64,000 nucleotides of DNA from Candidula unifasciata (GCA_905116865.2 CAJHNH020002558.1:554932-618931), one strand, 5' to 3'. Shown: positions 27,282 to 39,390, counted from the stretch's first letter. Program-made: numbers and translations. The notes: generated by a model not told the origin, from the letters alone.

Positions 27282-27666
27282 GTAAGTAGTCCTGGCAACA
27301 ACATGTGACGTGGAACTGAAAAGCAGAGACCTTGTAATCACTGGTTTTGATGTCTCTTCTTTTCCTGAAACTGTTATCACATTTTATTTTTGGTCATTCT
27401 ATTGTTACATTGTATTCTAGCTTGGATTTTTTTTTCTACCTAAGATGTGCAGGTGGGAAAGGGTTGGGAAGGGTGGGAGTGGAGGGTGGGAATAACGTTT
27501 ATAATACTGCACAAAAAGCCGAAATCCACACCAAAAGTCGATTCCAGAAGTGGCGCCAACTTTAAAAATCTGTAACTCAGTAACTACTTTCCTGTCAGTT
27601 GTTGAAATTTGGCATGCAGCTTGTTAATAATCATGTCCTTGTAAGAATGTGTGGCTATCCTCCCAA

Positions 27667-28026
27667 TAACAGCCACATATTATGCCAAAAAACACACCCT
27701 GACAGGGTCTCATTGGTCAAGTGTTGTAAACATTCAAGTCGAAAATAATGAGAAGAAAAAAAAGGAAAACGACGAAATCGACTAATAATTGAGGCCTTTA
27801 TATCTGAAAATAGTGGTACAGAAGTTGCAAATAGTGCCCGAAAATCTCTTTGTGGCTGTGCAGCCATTGAAACTCGGCTAAATATGATCGGTGCCGCATT
27901 GGTAACGCAGTTACCTCCGAGAGTAATCCTAGTTTTTGCCGCGATGTGTCAAAGGAAGTCCGCAATTTACATGTGATTGAGGCCCTGTCAGGGTGTTTTT
28001 TAGTCCGCCATAATATGTGGCCGTTA
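27667..28026. mobile_element. MITE-like element with long terminal inverted repeats
   Basis: The left end (27667-27720) and right end (27971-28026) are inverted copies of about 50 bp: AACAGCCACATATTATG...ACACCCTGACAGGGTCTCA on the left and the reverse complement on the right with a few changes. The interior is about 250 bp and non-coding. AT occurs just outside both ends. It lies in the L0-A1 intron. Confidence 0.75.
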
Positions 28027-28099
28027 TGTAGAGGGTAGACGAATTTGTTTATAATGTCAACAAACATCTAGTTTTCATTTTGACCGTGTTGTTGTATAT

Positions 28100-30060
28100 G
28101 AACAACAACAACAACAACAAAAACATGACCAATTTAATGCAAACAGTCAGCATGCTTACAGTTTGAGGGGTCACTACAGATTTTTTTTTTTTTTTTATTT
28201 ACAATGTTACACCAATTATTTTATAATGGTCATTTGTAGAGCGTATGATGATACATTTGTATACTTATGGTTAAAAAAAAAGGTTGCCATGGCAACAGCC
28301 GCCATCTGGATGAAGAAAAAAAAAAACATGTACTTAGAAAACTATGGCGAGAAAAACAAAGCGAAACTGGTAAAAAAATAGTTGTAGTAAAAAAATGTCC
28401 TCACAGACGAAGCTTCTCTGAGTTTCCTTGCATGAATTCCTTTTAGGCTTTTTGTTTTTCTTTTTGTTCCCAAAGCGAAATCAATTTCTTGCAATAATGA
28501 CAGGGTGTATAATAATTTCCACTAGCTTCAAACCGTCAGATAGCGTCTAAAATCAAAACATCAACACTGGGGAAACCTATGCTTTGCGCATGCGCAATCA
28601 CTTTGTCTTCAGGGCAATAACTAATAGGGAACAATCAAATGCTTCTAAATAATAGAGCCAATGATATCTCAGTATACTGACACGTTTCTTATCTTCGTAA
28701 ATCGTTGGGAGTGACATTATTTGATTTCGTATATAGAAATACGAAAAGGTCTTTGGACGCCCGTTAAATTGATATGTAATATGCCAAATTATAGTATTTA
28801 GAAACAGCCGTTGCTATGTGTAAAAAAAATTTTTTTTTTGGGGTAGAAAATTCATTTTATCCTAAAGAAATGCATGGGGTGGTGTCTTTAGTAATTACTT
28901 TTCAATGCTAAATTGTCTACAAATAACTTAAATCTTGTGTGCATTTTATTCTACGAATATCGAACTTTTCAAAAACGAAAATACTGAAAAGTTATGTTTT
29001 TGTAATAAAATGGGAAAAAAAAGCCCTGTAGTGATTTCCAGCTTGAACTTAAAGACAGGTACAAGGTACTTGAAGAGAAATAGCAGTGCATTGAAGACAA
29101 ATAGAATTAACAAGCCACAATTTAGGAATCGGCTATTAGTCGTGCAGGATTAAAGAAGACAGATAGGAAATCATTCAGAAGTGATGATACCTGGGAGTGC
29201 ATTTAACTTAGAAAGGCAGCTAAAAGTGTGATATATATTGCTCAGAGAACACACGATGAAATTATTTCGAGAGGCTAAAAATGCTGGGCTGAACTACATA
29301 TCAGAAATCAAGACAGATGCATGCAATAGAGCGGAGAGGAAAAAAAAAAAAAAAACAAAGGATGATGATACTTTAGCTGAGAAAATAAACAGGCAATTGG
29401 AAGGTTACTGAACTTTTCTGTTGTCTCCCTTCCTTTGTGATGCCTCAAGCAGGTGCTTAGTTTACTTTATGCTTAATCTGGGTATGAACCCAGACAAAGT
29501 GTGCACGTCGTCACCATCAGTGTCCAGTTGTCATGTTTAATGATTCTCTGCTGGTTTTTTTCTCAGAATGTGTCCAATATGACTCCATCTTTTTTATTAC
29601 CAGTGGCAGCCGCGTTAGGTAGTCGATACGAGGCTCGCTTTTAAATCCAGCTGCGACTCGCTGCAGCCATGGTCGGTGTTTGAAACTGGGCGGCTTCCGG
29701 GGTTCACCCAGCATCTAGGAAATGGGTACCAGTGTGACACTCTGTGGTAAATGGAAGAACGTCGCTGTAGCCACAGAGTTACGCGCTGACAGCGACACAG
29801 GCGGACAGTTTCTTATCAGCTGTCCGTACTAGTGGCAGAGCACTTATGGTTTATAACCGTGTGCAATGAGGTTGATTCACAACTCCCGACTTTACCGTTA
29901 CTTATTACCAGTGGTTTCCCATACATATTTCTTATTTCTCTGCACTTCCTGAATTCATCACATTTTATGTTGAACATTTTTCTCAAACATTTGTTTTCAA
30001 ATGCATTTAGCTTCAGTTCCATGTCTTTAATTGCTTTCTAGTGTATACATGTAAAACGTT
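28100..30060. other. L0-A1 intron, remaining part
   Basis: Holds an (AAC)n run (28099-28125), several poly-A/poly-T runs and a 72-codon open frame (28935-29153) with no motif. Around 29610-29720 is a GC-richer stretch with a possible tRNA-like segment that I could not assign. No further exon was seen. Confidence 0.35.
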
Positions 30061-30082
30061 TTTTTTTTTTTTTTTTAAATAG

Positions 30083-30215
30083 TCACAGAACGACGCATTG
30101 TTTGGGAGGAGTGGAAGGTGCTTTCTGAATGCCAGACCACCCCTGAGAACTACATATGTGCCAGTCAGAGAACCGGCGTCAGCGTCGCCATCGCCCTCAA
30201 CACTGGCATCTGCAC
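30083..30215 (+). CDS. Exon A1: first half of module 1
   Basis: The acceptor follows a poly-T tract (TTTTAAATAG) and the donor is C|GTAAGT. The 133-nt exon enters in phase 1 and leaves in phase 2. It encodes about 44 residues starting TERRIVWEEWKVLSEC, with Cys 1-3 spaced x8 and x17. It is the most divergent A exon: the acidic loop between Cys1 and Cys2 is reduced to TPEN. It is joined in phase to B1, 644 nt downstream. Confidence 0.85.
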
Positions 30216-30365
30216 GTAAGTTCTCTGTTTGCATTCCATGTTCTTGTTGTTGTTGTGGATGAGGGATAACAGTGACGTCCAAGTAAAATTGGTTGTTTTT
30301 GAAGAAATGTTTTCCAACTCAAAAAAAAAAAAAAAATGTTTTGCAACAAAAACACTCACTGCAAC

Positions 30366-30393
30366 TACAACAACAACAACAACAACAACAACA

Positions 30394-30489
<96 letters not shown>

Positions 30490-30490
30490 G
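30366..30490. repeat. (AAC)n/(ACT)n microsatellite in A1-B1 intron
   Basis: CAA units run into about 30 ACT units and then degenerate ACT/GCT to about 30660. The array is open in several frames on both strands (poly-Thr, poly-Ser, poly-Val, poly-Tyr), a mark of trinucleotide repeat and not of coding. Its plus-strand Thr frame resembles the composition of the L1 linker. Confidence 0.95.
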
Positions 30491-30859
30491 CTCCTGCTGC
30501 TGCTGCTACTACTACTACAACTACAATAACAACAACTGCTACTACTACTACTTCTACTACTGCTGTTGTAACCTCTAGGAAGACTACTAGTAAAATCATT
30601 ACAGCTGCTACTGCTGTATCTACTACTACAACTGCTGCTGCTGCCACTACGACTACTGCAACTACTACAGCTTTTACCCTTACTACTAATATAACCTATA
30701 ACATTGCTGAAGGCCAACATTGACCAATTATTTATGTAATATAGACTCTGGGTTCCACTGATCTTTTTGTCCACTTGGACCGCTTTCTAGGACTGACAAG
30801 TAGTTGGTAACCTGACTCAACAGTAAACAATACTAATATTCGTTTATGTATTTTTACAG

Positions 30860-30954
30860 AGCAACAGTGGGTTACGTCAGTTGTCTAGAGACTACATGCA
30901 CTAGCTCACCTGCTCTGAGGGAAAGCATTACGAGAATTCGTGATCGATGCCAAG
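30860..30954 (+). CDS. Exon B1: second half of module 1
   Basis: TTTTTACAG acceptor and G|GTAATT donor, 95 nt. It encodes ATVGYVSCLETTC, then 16 residues and the final Cys of IRDRC, so Cys4-6 have the x4 and x16 spacing of all B exons. The exon ends in the first base of a Gly codon that is completed by L1. Confidence 0.9.
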
Positions 30955-31204
30955 GTAATTTATCGTTATTGTCTCTCTTGTCAAAACCACCTCCTCTTGC
31001 TCGTTGTCCGAATTCCTCACCAACTTCTGGGTCACAAGTGCTTACCAGGGGTAATGACTACACATGCAGCAACGGCGAAAACATAGATGCAGTAAAGAAC
31101 GGAAGAATACCATTTCCTGTCACTATCCAGTTGAATCTGAATTTTAACCATGAGTCAAGACACGTGATGGAAGAGTAGGCTGACTGACCGACTTTCTACC
31201 TCAC

Positions 31205-31575
31205 CAGGACATCACACAAACGATAAACACCCGATGACACAAAGTGCCACCATGTGGATGAGGATCGCCGTGGAGAGGTCCCAGAAACCGCGTTCAAGTC
31301 CAAGTCCAAGTCCTTTTAAGAAAAAAAAAAAAAAGAAAAGCTCGACCACGTTCAGACTGCTGTTAGCTAGCCTAGGCTGCTAACAGTCTCCGCCTATATT
31401 TGTGGTCTGGGTTATTTGCGTCACTTTCGTGACTGAATACTGGTGTTTGTGCCATTCAGACAATTGGCCACATTTATAGCCCGCTTATATTGCGTCCCCT
31501 GGCAAAAGCCAGGGTGGGGCTTCAAAAAACAAAAAATGTCGTCCTAAAAAGGACGAAACACCTATTGCTAGGTAG
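31205..31575 (-). mobile_element. Interspersed repeat family E
   Basis: The reverse complement shows GAAGCCCCACCCTGGCTTTTGCCAGGGG, then GGTTTCTGGGACCTCTCCACGG and CGGGTGTTTATCGTTTGTGTGATGTCC, the order seen at 38040-38225, 40755-40930 and 52530-52690. An A-rich insertion lies at about 31310-31440. Confidence 0.65.
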
Positions 31576-31984
31576 GTTAAAGAAGAGTAGGAGTTTCCTA
31601 GACCAGTTATTTTCCTTAGGGGGAACCACCCCAACTGCCTCAACCAGCCAAACGGAGTTGGAGCGCCCGGTATGAGACAAACTGTTCCAGGAGCACCAGT
31701 CACTGACAAAGTCACCATGTCCCGTACCCTCTAAATATATATTTGCTACAGAAATTTCTAAGAAAAGACCAACAGAGAATAGACAAACACGCTCTGAAAA
31801 GAGACATTTACGGCTTGAGGAAAAGGGGGCGTCCACGGGGAGACTAACACAGAAAGCTACAATTGTGCTCTCTTCTCCATGAGGTTGCTACTACACATAC
31901 GGTTGCAATGGAGACTAAGTTACTGTAGATGCAGGGAGAAAGACTTTTTCGTTTACTATTACCTGCGAAGCCATGCAATTAAAT

Positions 31985-32158
<174 letters not shown>

Positions 32159-32177
32159 ATATCTCGCCAATTTACAG

Positions 32178-32309
32178 GTTCTAAAGTAAAAAGTACCTCC
32201 ACCATTACTCAGATCCCCTCATCTACCACCAGAGCAACACCCAGACCGACTACAGGCGCCCCAACATCTACAACCAGAAGAGGCACTCGAGTATACCGTA
32301 AATCTATCA
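32178..32309 (+). CDS. Exon L1: Thr-rich linker after module 1
   Basis: CAATTTACAG acceptor, A|GTAAGT donor, 132 nt, phase 1-1. Of 44 codons about a third are Thr, with Ser, Pro and Arg (for example [19 protein letters not shown]), typical of mucin-type O-glycosylated spacers. There are no cysteines. The end is basic (YRKSI). Confidence 0.85.
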
Positions 32310-32679
32310 GTAAGTTTCTTCTAACGGCCTGTCATCATCAGCAACATTGCCGTTTACAACAAATTCAACTACACTATAAGCTACACTAACAACATCAGCA
32401 ACAGTAACACTATCTACAAGAGTAAAAAAAATGAAGAACATCAACAGAAACAACAACAACAGTAAGAACATCTACCACAGTAACATATGCATCAGTAAAA
32501 ACATCTACGACAGTGACTACACACAGCAACAACACAATCTAAATGCAAACGTCAATGGTCATGAAACCCTGAAACAATGTTGACATAACCGAGTGTTTAC
32601 GCTACCATTGTTACTGTCCTGACATCTAATCAGTATTAACTAATTTTGTGATGTACTCAAAGGGGCGGGTGGGGTGGGA

Positions 32680-32805
32680 GGGGGGGGGGGGGGGGTTGAA
32701 CTGAGGATATAAGCTCCCATAGCTAGTACACTCACTACAAACTGTGCAAATGCAAATTAGGAATATTTTTTATCATTGACACAAAAATAAAAAGAACAAG
32801 AAGGA

Positions 32806-32838
<33 letters not shown>

Positions 32839-32860
32839 ACAACAACAACCCATATATTTT
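32680..32860. repeat. Poly-G run and (AAC)n microsatellite
   Basis: A G run of about 16 near 32680-32695 and (AAC)n around 32805-32850, in the L1-A2 intron. Confidence 0.85.
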
Positions 32861-32997
32861 AGACTTAATAAAAACATAGGTCTTCTAGACGTTCTTAACT
32901 TTTCGGCTAGCATATCCTCTGAAAATGAACTGAAAACAAATCCGGGGCCCTAATTTAGGAAAAACAGGAATAGACCCACTGCTTAACTAAAAGGGCC

Positions 32998-33420
32998 CAT
33001 CTCTCTAGCGTAGTTGGCTAAACCGGATTGCGCGGTGAGCGAGTGACGAACTCCTTGTGGTCCGGCTTTTTTTCCCGGGGGTAGGCAGAAAAGCCACATT
33101 TTCTCCCAGATTTACGGTATTTACAATGGAATCAAGGCCGAAAGGTTGCGATATCCATAATACCGAGCCTTAGGGTTAACAACTTCTGGCTTCTGGATTC
33201 TAAAACAAACAAATAAACAACTAAAAGCATGTCGTAAGACTCGACTAACTGGAAACTTCTTTTTAAGCGAAATGCTTCTACCTGAGAGGCAAGAAACCAA
33301 GTGTATGCATACAAAAAGAGTCAGATCTGTGAAACGGATGTACATGCAAAACTCAGGTTCTGGAACAGGATTGTAGTCCAGAAGTTATGCATGTGCTGAC
33401 AGCTGGTGAACGCGAAGAAG
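32998..33420 (+). mobile_element. SINE family D copy with extended tail
   Basis: Box A-like CTAGCGTAGTTGGCTAAACC, box B-like GGTCCGGCTTT (degraded), then AGCCACATTTTCTCCCAGATTTACGG and AATCAAGGCCGAAAGGTTGCG. From 33200 it continues into a second block (CATGTCGTAAGACTCGACTAACTGG...GGTTCTGG) that also occurs without the head at 37740 and 49330. Confidence 0.75.
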
Positions 33421-33757
33421 AATACATATATCGAAAATGTAGTTGTGATGGGGCGACTTGTTTTACTTTTCTTTCTCGATGAGCCTCTTATTCATAGTAT
33501 GCAAATAGGACGAGCTTCCTATTTCATAGGGTGGCCTCCTTCTCACCTAAGTGACTTGACGTCTAAAACAGTTTTATATTATATTTTTGGGTTACGACCC
33601 GTGTCTGCAAAAATCATTTTCTGGCGAGCATTTGTGTCCTGTATTCACACTTGTGTCAAAGCTTCATCTGGCCAGACAGACGTGCGAGTTTCTCTCTTAA
33701 ATAACTAAATACCTCAGTTAAGTAAATTTGTGTAATCGTGTTTGAAACCAAACGTAG

Positions 33758-34040
33758 TCAATTGACATCAAGTGTTAAAGAAAGCTGTCTAACTGAAACG
33801 TTCACTTGTTTGTGTTTGCTATAATGTGAAGCAGACAAGTTCTCATTTTCGATATGTGTGAAGAAAGTGTAGCCGGCTCCTAGTCCACGGATTTCACCTT
33901 CGCCTGCAAGCGGGGTTTCACTTAGGGCTGCTATGTCGATTTTGTATCTGCTAAGTTCTCTCCCTATTAGAGGCGTGCGTGTCTCTAAGCCATTTTCCTC
34001 CTCTCTGTCGAGCAAGGTGCGTTTGTTCCAGGTTCAGAAT
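33758..34040 (-). mobile_element. LINE endonuclease N-terminus
   Basis: The minus frame reads RELSRYKIDIAALSETPLA followed by GAGYTFF, the start of the AP-like endonuclease of RTE/L1-type elements (the Glu of the SET motif is a catalytic position). The frame stops soon after. GC-rich sequence to about 34400 may be the element's 5' UTR. Confidence 0.75.
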
Positions 34041-34805
34041 TTTAGGAACAACAGTTATATTTTCTTGAATATTCTGGTATTTTGATCGCTGTTACAGGGT
34101 ACCCTCCAGCCGCGGTAAGCTAGTTACGTAGTCTTGGAGCAGGCAATGTTTAGGGCACTTTGTCTAGCCCCTTCCTCATGCCATGGAGGTGAGCAGTGCT
34201 GTCCTAAAGATGGCTGCCCAGTCGCTCAGGGTGCTCCGGTCAAAGAAAAGCGACCATATGGCCCGAGCCGCCAGTCTGCAGGTCCGCAACTACGACTCCT
34301 AGCGTACCCCCCGCCTGCCGCTTTGCTGCTCGCCCATGGCCACTGGGCTTGAAGAGATGGACATATATAAGATGGTGATGAAAGAGTGACTTGGATTAAA
34401 GTGAGGAAGAGTTACGCAGTGTCGTCGACCTCACTATCTCGCCTGAATCATATCTGGGTCCAGTGGCAAGACAAGAGTCAGGACGACTAGAGATATGTCT
34501 AGATGCAGTGGATAACCTGGGCGTTCTGCGTGCCTCGCCATGCTGTTTGCGCTACATAGCGCTTTGCTAGTGTCACCGTCTTGCTGTTGAACCAAATGTT
34601 TCCTCCGAGCATTCTGCCGACAGTAGTCTTTGCATGCTTGAATAGGCAGATCCTAACTGGCAACACCGGCTACCCTCAACTGGCTTTGACGGCCTGTCAA
34701 AGCCGTTACCCGCGGGGTGGCCGCTGTCGCATGATGACAGCTACGTGGAGCCACAGGTGAGAGCTAACTGTCAGTTTTAGACACAAAAGATAACAGTAAA
34801 AAAGT

Positions 34806-35045
34806 AAAAAGTAAAGATCCCTTTTCACGCCTAAGGCGCATCGGGTATATGGGAAGAGCGTCACATATTTTTACAAACAAATCGGCACTGGATGGGTAAT
34901 GTTGTCAGCCGTCTTTACTTTCCTAGGACATCCATCCTGACGCCCCATACCATGATAAAAATCCACGCAGCCAGCAGTGGGTTTCGATCGCGGTACGTTG
35001 GATTACGAGTCGGACTCGCAACGCCTAAGCCAAGGACGCCACAAA
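34806..35045 (-). mobile_element. SINE family B, complete copy
   Basis: The reverse complement begins GTGGCGTCCTTGGCTTAGGCGTTGCG (tRNA-like head), continues ACCGCGATCGAAACCCACTGC, then ATGGTATGGGGCGTCAGGATGG and the AAGTAAAGACGGCTGACAAC tail shared with family A. It matches 41773-42060. Confidence 0.75.
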
Positions 35046-35238
35046 AGCTAAAAAGCTGTCCTTAAAAGGACATGGCAAGCTCCCCAACCAGAGGTACTAC
35101 CAATACCTGACACCCAATACACCCCTATTTGGGGCTGGATATTAATATAGCACTATTAATTAATTTCTTAATGTTGATGTCGATTGAATAATGCAGACTG
35201 AGTACTACACAAACAAAAAATGAGTATTTTCTGTTTAG

Positions 35239-35371
35239 TTTCTGAAATAGATCTGGTAGATAACGAGTGGAGCAAACTGACAACCTGCAGGTTCTTGGGT
35301 GCTGATGATGTCTGTGACTTACAAAAGAAGACTTTGCAGTCATCACTGATCATCGAATTCGGAGTCTGCGG
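35239..35371 (+). CDS. Exon A2: first half of module 2
   Basis: CTGTTTAG acceptor and G|GTAATG donor, 133 nt like A1. It encodes SEIDLVDNEWSKLTTC, then GADDVC (x8 between Cys1 and Cys2) and the GVC end after 17 residues. It is separated from B2 by 3.3 kb of intron that contains a SINE, the 24-bp minisatellite and other repeats. Confidence 0.9.
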
Positions 35372-35959
35372 GTAATGTTACTAACTTCGATTTTTCTGTT
35401 TCACATCATTAATGTGTATTCACAGAGGGTCGAGGATTGGACAGATGAAACAGAAAACAGAATACAGATGGCATCAATATAAATTACAAAATAGACCCAC
35501 TTTCGATGCATCAAAATTTCAACATGCACACAAAAAACAGCTAGTACATGCTCTTTTAGCACCAACTTTGCCATAGCAATGTCAAGCAGGGACAATCCTA
35601 GAAAAACAAAAACAAAATGTCAACAAAAAAGATATATAAGACAGGCGTCGGGATTAATAGGAAGAGACAAAGTCACGAATGAAGAACTAAGAACAATGGT
35701 TGTCACAATAACGTGTAATTGTTTTACAGAACATCAAAGATTCAAATGACCAGAAAAAGGTTTAAACATTCTTTTACATAGCGTCTCTCTGGTCAAAACC
35801 CATTTGAGAGATTTTCAAACACACGCTGTGTCGCTTAATTCATATTTATGTTGAGGATTATTGCCACATGCCAAGTATCGTGTTTTTCAACCTCTGCTTT
35901 CCAATTCCCCCCCCCCCCCCACCCCACTCCCTTTTCTGTTTCTGTTATGAACAGCAATC

Positions 35960-36232
35960 AGTAAAGTAAAGGACCTTTTTCCACGCCTTTCAGACGTACT
36001 GGGTTATTGGACTAGACCTATATTTTAAAGACCAAACGGCGTTTCGTGGGTGATGTCAGCATCACGCCGGTCGCCTTTACTTCCCATGACTACCTGGTAC
36101 CCACTCAAGGCTATGTCGACCTGGGAGCCTAGGTAATTTTTGAAAAAAAAAATCTGGCCTACATCAGGAACCGAACATACGACCTTTCAATCTAAAGACG
36201 AGCGTCTAGCCGCTAGACCACGGCGGCTGCCT
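35960..36232 (-). mobile_element. SINE family A, complete copy
   Basis: The reverse complement starts GCCGCCGTGGTCTAGCGGCTAGACGC (tRNA-like box A). It continues GAAAGGTCGTATGTTCGGTTCC (box B position) and the CTAGGCTCCCAGGTCGACATAG body, and ends with ATATAGGTCTAGTCC and CGTGGAAAAAGG. Confidence 0.8.
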
Positions 36233-36486
36233 TCAAAAAAAGAGGAATCAAACAGCAGCAGTATTTCCGTTTCCCAGATGTGGTGCAGTTTATGATTCTT
36301 GGTTCAGATCTCTGTAACTGAATTGTGTGCTTTCCCAATATCTCCCCCATGATGACGTCACAGGCCAGTCCAATATTTTCAAGGGTGTTAAGACTGGGTT
36401 TCCGGCTTTCTGATGCTTTTAACAACCCCAGAACATCTAGAACTGGACCTAACCCAAACCTACCTACGTCCAACGAAAGATTGCTG

Positions 36487-37593
36487 CCTAGGTCTCACGA
36501 CTGCATGTAGCCTAGGTCTCACGACTGTATGTAGCCTAGTTCTCACGACTGTATGTAGCCTAGTTCTCACTACTGTATGTAGCGTAGGTCTCACGACTGC
36601 ATGTAGCCTAGGTCTCACGACTGTATGTAGCCTAGTTCTCACGACTGTATGTAGCCTAGTTCTCACGACTGTATGTAGACTAGTTCTCACGACTGTATGT
36701 AGCCTAGTTCTCACTACTGTATGTAGCCTAGTTCTCACGACTGTATGTAGCCTAGTTCTCACGACTGTATGTAGCCTAGTTCTCACGATTGTATGTAGCC
36801 TAGGTCCCACGACTGCATGTAGTCTAGGTCCCACGACTGCATGTAGCCTAGGTTCCCCGACTGCATGTAGCCTAGGTCTCACGACTGCATGTAGCCTAGG
36901 TTCCCCGACCGCATGTAGCCTTGGTTCCCCGACTGCATGTAGCCTAAGTCTCACGACTGCATGTAGCCTAGGTCTCACGACTGCATGTAGCCTAGGTCCC
37001 ACGACTGCGTGTAGCCTAGGTCTCACGATTGCGTGTAGCCTAGGTCCCACGACTGCATGTAGCCTAGGTCCCACGATTGCATGTAGCCTAGGTCTCACGA
37101 TTGCATGTAGCCTAGGTCCCACGACTGCATGTAGCCTAGGTCCCACGATTGTATGTAGCCTAGGTCTCACGACTGTGTGTAGCCTAGGTCCCACGATTGT
37201 ATGTAGCCTAGGTCTCACGACTGTATGTAGCCTAGGTCCCACGACTGCATGTAGCCTAGGTTCCACGACTGCATGTAGCCTAGGTCTCACGACTGCATGT
37301 AACCTAGGTCTCACGATTGCATGTAGCCTAGGTCCCACGACTGCATGTAGCATAAGTCCCACGATTGCATGTAGCCTAGGTCTCACGACTGCATGTAGCC
37401 TAGGTCCCACGACTGCATGTAGCCTAGGTCCCACGATTGCATGTAGCCTAGGTCTCACGATTGCATGTAGCCTATGTCCCACGACTACTTGTAGCCTAGG
37501 TCTCATGATTGCATGTAGCCTAGGTCCCACGACTGCATGTAGCCTAGGTCCCACGACTGCATGTAGCCTAGGTCTCACGACTGCATGTAGCCT
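36487..37593. repeat. 24-bp minisatellite, about 46 copies, in A2-B2 intron
   Basis: The unit is CCTAGGTCTCACGACTGCATGTAG without length drift (1107 bp divided by 24 gives about 46). Variants CCTAGTTCTC and CCTAGGTCCC are grouped along the array. Since 24 is a multiple of 3 and the unit lacks stops in one frame per strand, 398- and 372-codon frames appear on opposite strands. Neither has splice or start evidence. Confidence 0.95.
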
Positions 37594-37739
37594 ATCTACT
37601 AGCGACTAAAATGTTCGACTGTCTGCTTTGGGAGAGATGTTGGGACAGAACCCAGAATTTGCTTCTTCTATTCTGGCGTTCGGGGTCTTATGGCCCAATA
37701 AGGGGAGAGTTTGCGAGATGAATTGGGGGGGGGGGGTGG

Positions 37740-37975
37740 AAATTAGACACACTTCCCCTAACAAGCATGACACAAAAGAGAACTAATTAAGGATGCTTCT
37801 ATGGAAGTCGCAGTACATCTATAAAAGACGCAGAGAACCAACAGTTTGCATACAGAAAAGCCAAATCCTTAAAATGAATGAGCATGCAACACTAAAGTTC
37901 TGGAACAAGACGAAAGTAGAGGAGCAACCAGAACTTTCTGCTGGAGTATACAGAAGGTGAACGATGAGAAAAAGA
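37740..37975 (+). mobile_element. Interspersed repeat (family D tail type)
   Basis: Shares CATGACACAAAAGAGAACTAATTA, AGTCGCAGTACATCT and GAACCAACAGTTTGCATACAG with 49330-49580 and, more weakly, with 33200-33420. No head is present. Confidence 0.6.
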
Positions 37976-38029
37976 AGAGCTGCTTCCGTATCAACAATAC
38001 TCGAACGATTTTCTATTCATTTTCCGTTT

Positions 38030-38225
38030 ATAACCAGGGCGTCCCCATTTGGGACGCACTTTTTCGTTACTTTGAAGCCCCACTTTGACTTTTGCCGGGG
38101 GCCGAAATACAGCCTGACAGGTGAACGCGGTTTCTGGGACCTTTCCACGGGTGATCATCATCCGCATTGTGGATCATTTGTGTCACCCGGTGTTTATCGC
38201 TCTGTGTGATGTTCTGGTTGGGGTG
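38030..38225 (+). mobile_element. Interspersed repeat family E
   Basis: GAAGCCCCACTTTGACTTTTGCCGGGG, CTGGGACCTTTCCACGGGTGATC and CCGGTGTTTATCGCTCTGTGTGATG occur in the family order. Confidence 0.65.
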
Positions 38226-38339
38226 AAAGTTTACTTATTTACTACTTCCATTTTGTTTATCACGTTTTCCACCAGTGGTGACTTCTCTGAATTGGTTATG
38301 TCGTTTGATTTTTGCTCTAAAGTCTGTGAGTTCCATGTC

Positions 38340-38458
38340 AAGGCTGACCGTCCATAAAACAATAGCAAACTACTGGAGATAAATTTGCCTAGAAAAACCA
38401 CAACAGCCATTAAGTGCTGAGATTGGTTCTGCAACGTCCTGAAAAGGATACGCAACTA
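38340..38458 (+). mobile_element. SINE family C, 3' half
   Basis: AAATTTGCCTAGAAAAACCACAACAGCC followed by GGTTCTGCAACGTCCTGAAAAGGATACGCAA. The tRNA-like head is absent. Confidence 0.65.
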
Positions 38459-38465
38459 ATTATTA

Positions 38466-38498
38466 TTAGTAATAATAGTAGTCGTAGTCGTAGTAGTA

Positions 38499-38577
<79 letters not shown>

Positions 38578-38625
38578 TAGTGGTAGTAGTAGTAGTGGTA
38601 GTAGTAGTAGCAGCAGCAGCAGCAG
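38466..38625. repeat. (AGT)n microsatellite
   Basis: About 50 AGT/GGT units, ending in AGCAGC. It lies about 70 nt upstream of exon B2. Confidence 0.95.
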
Positions 38626-38694
38626 CTACATGTGTTGTTTTCACTATGATTGCCTAGTCCAGGATTATCTGTACATACTGATCTAACTTTCCAG

Positions 38695-38789
38695 GTCAGC
38701 CCTCACATACATCAACTGTCTGGAGACAAACTGCCACAGCTCCAGTGACCTAGATGCCAGTATCCAACGGGTCAGAAACAGATGCAATG
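38695..38789 (+). CDS. Exon B2: second half of module 2
   Basis: CTTTCCAG acceptor and G|GTAATG donor, 95 nt. It encodes SALTYINCLETNC, then DASIQRVRNRC. It completes the split Gly codon from A2 and passes on a split Gly codon to L2. Confidence 0.92.
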
Positions 38790-38879
38790 GTAATGATCTT
38801 ACCTGATATTTATTTTATAAACACATTTGTGGTCATGCTTCTCACACACACACAATCAAACACATGCACATATGTGTCA

Positions 38880-39300
38880 TCATATAGCAGGTCCTTTGCA
38901 GAACGTCGCTCTCATCACGGTCTGTCTGACAGAAACTCGATCTCTCGCCAGCTCTCCCGCCTCATGTAATTCCATATTAAAGAGGTCACTTATATCCTGT
39001 GTCCACCTTCCTGAAACCATGCCTTCTGCTATTTTTGTTTCCAAGACAAAGTGCTGTTTATTAACCAATCTTCCTTGTTGTTCAGATCTGTTAAAAATGT
39101 AAGTATTTCTTGTTCTTTGTCCATGATATTCTGAGAATCTTTCTATAGCATTAACTCAAAAGTCCCAGTTTTCTTTCTTTGGAGGTTGTCCACGACTCAC
39201 ATCCGTATGTTGCTACAGGGAAAATCATAAGCTTGACTGCAATCACTCCCATAATTTCAGCATACAGGGAAGATGCATACTGTCAAAACTTTAATCTTGA
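38880..39300 (-). mobile_element. LINE C-terminal fragment
   Basis: The minus frame (39068-38880) reads GRWTQDISDLFNMELHEAG, ARDRVSVRQTVMRATFCKG, the characteristic last residues of these LINE polyproteins. Upstream decayed sequence extends to about 39300. Confidence 0.65.
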
Positions 39301-39334
39301 TTTCCTTGCTGGTGCTTAACCATAGACTTTTACA

Positions 39335-39390
<56 letters not shown>

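Noticed and set aside
30229..30723. Thr-rich frame as a possible extra linker exon
   Set aside because: It is driven by (ACT)n and lies between A1 and B1, where an exon would split a module; no phase-compatible splice pair was seen.
36413..37609. 398-codon repeat protein (and 372 codons on the other strand)
   Set aside because: The 24-bp unit is stop-free in one frame of each strand, the frame lacks splice or start context, and it sits in an intron of the modular gene.
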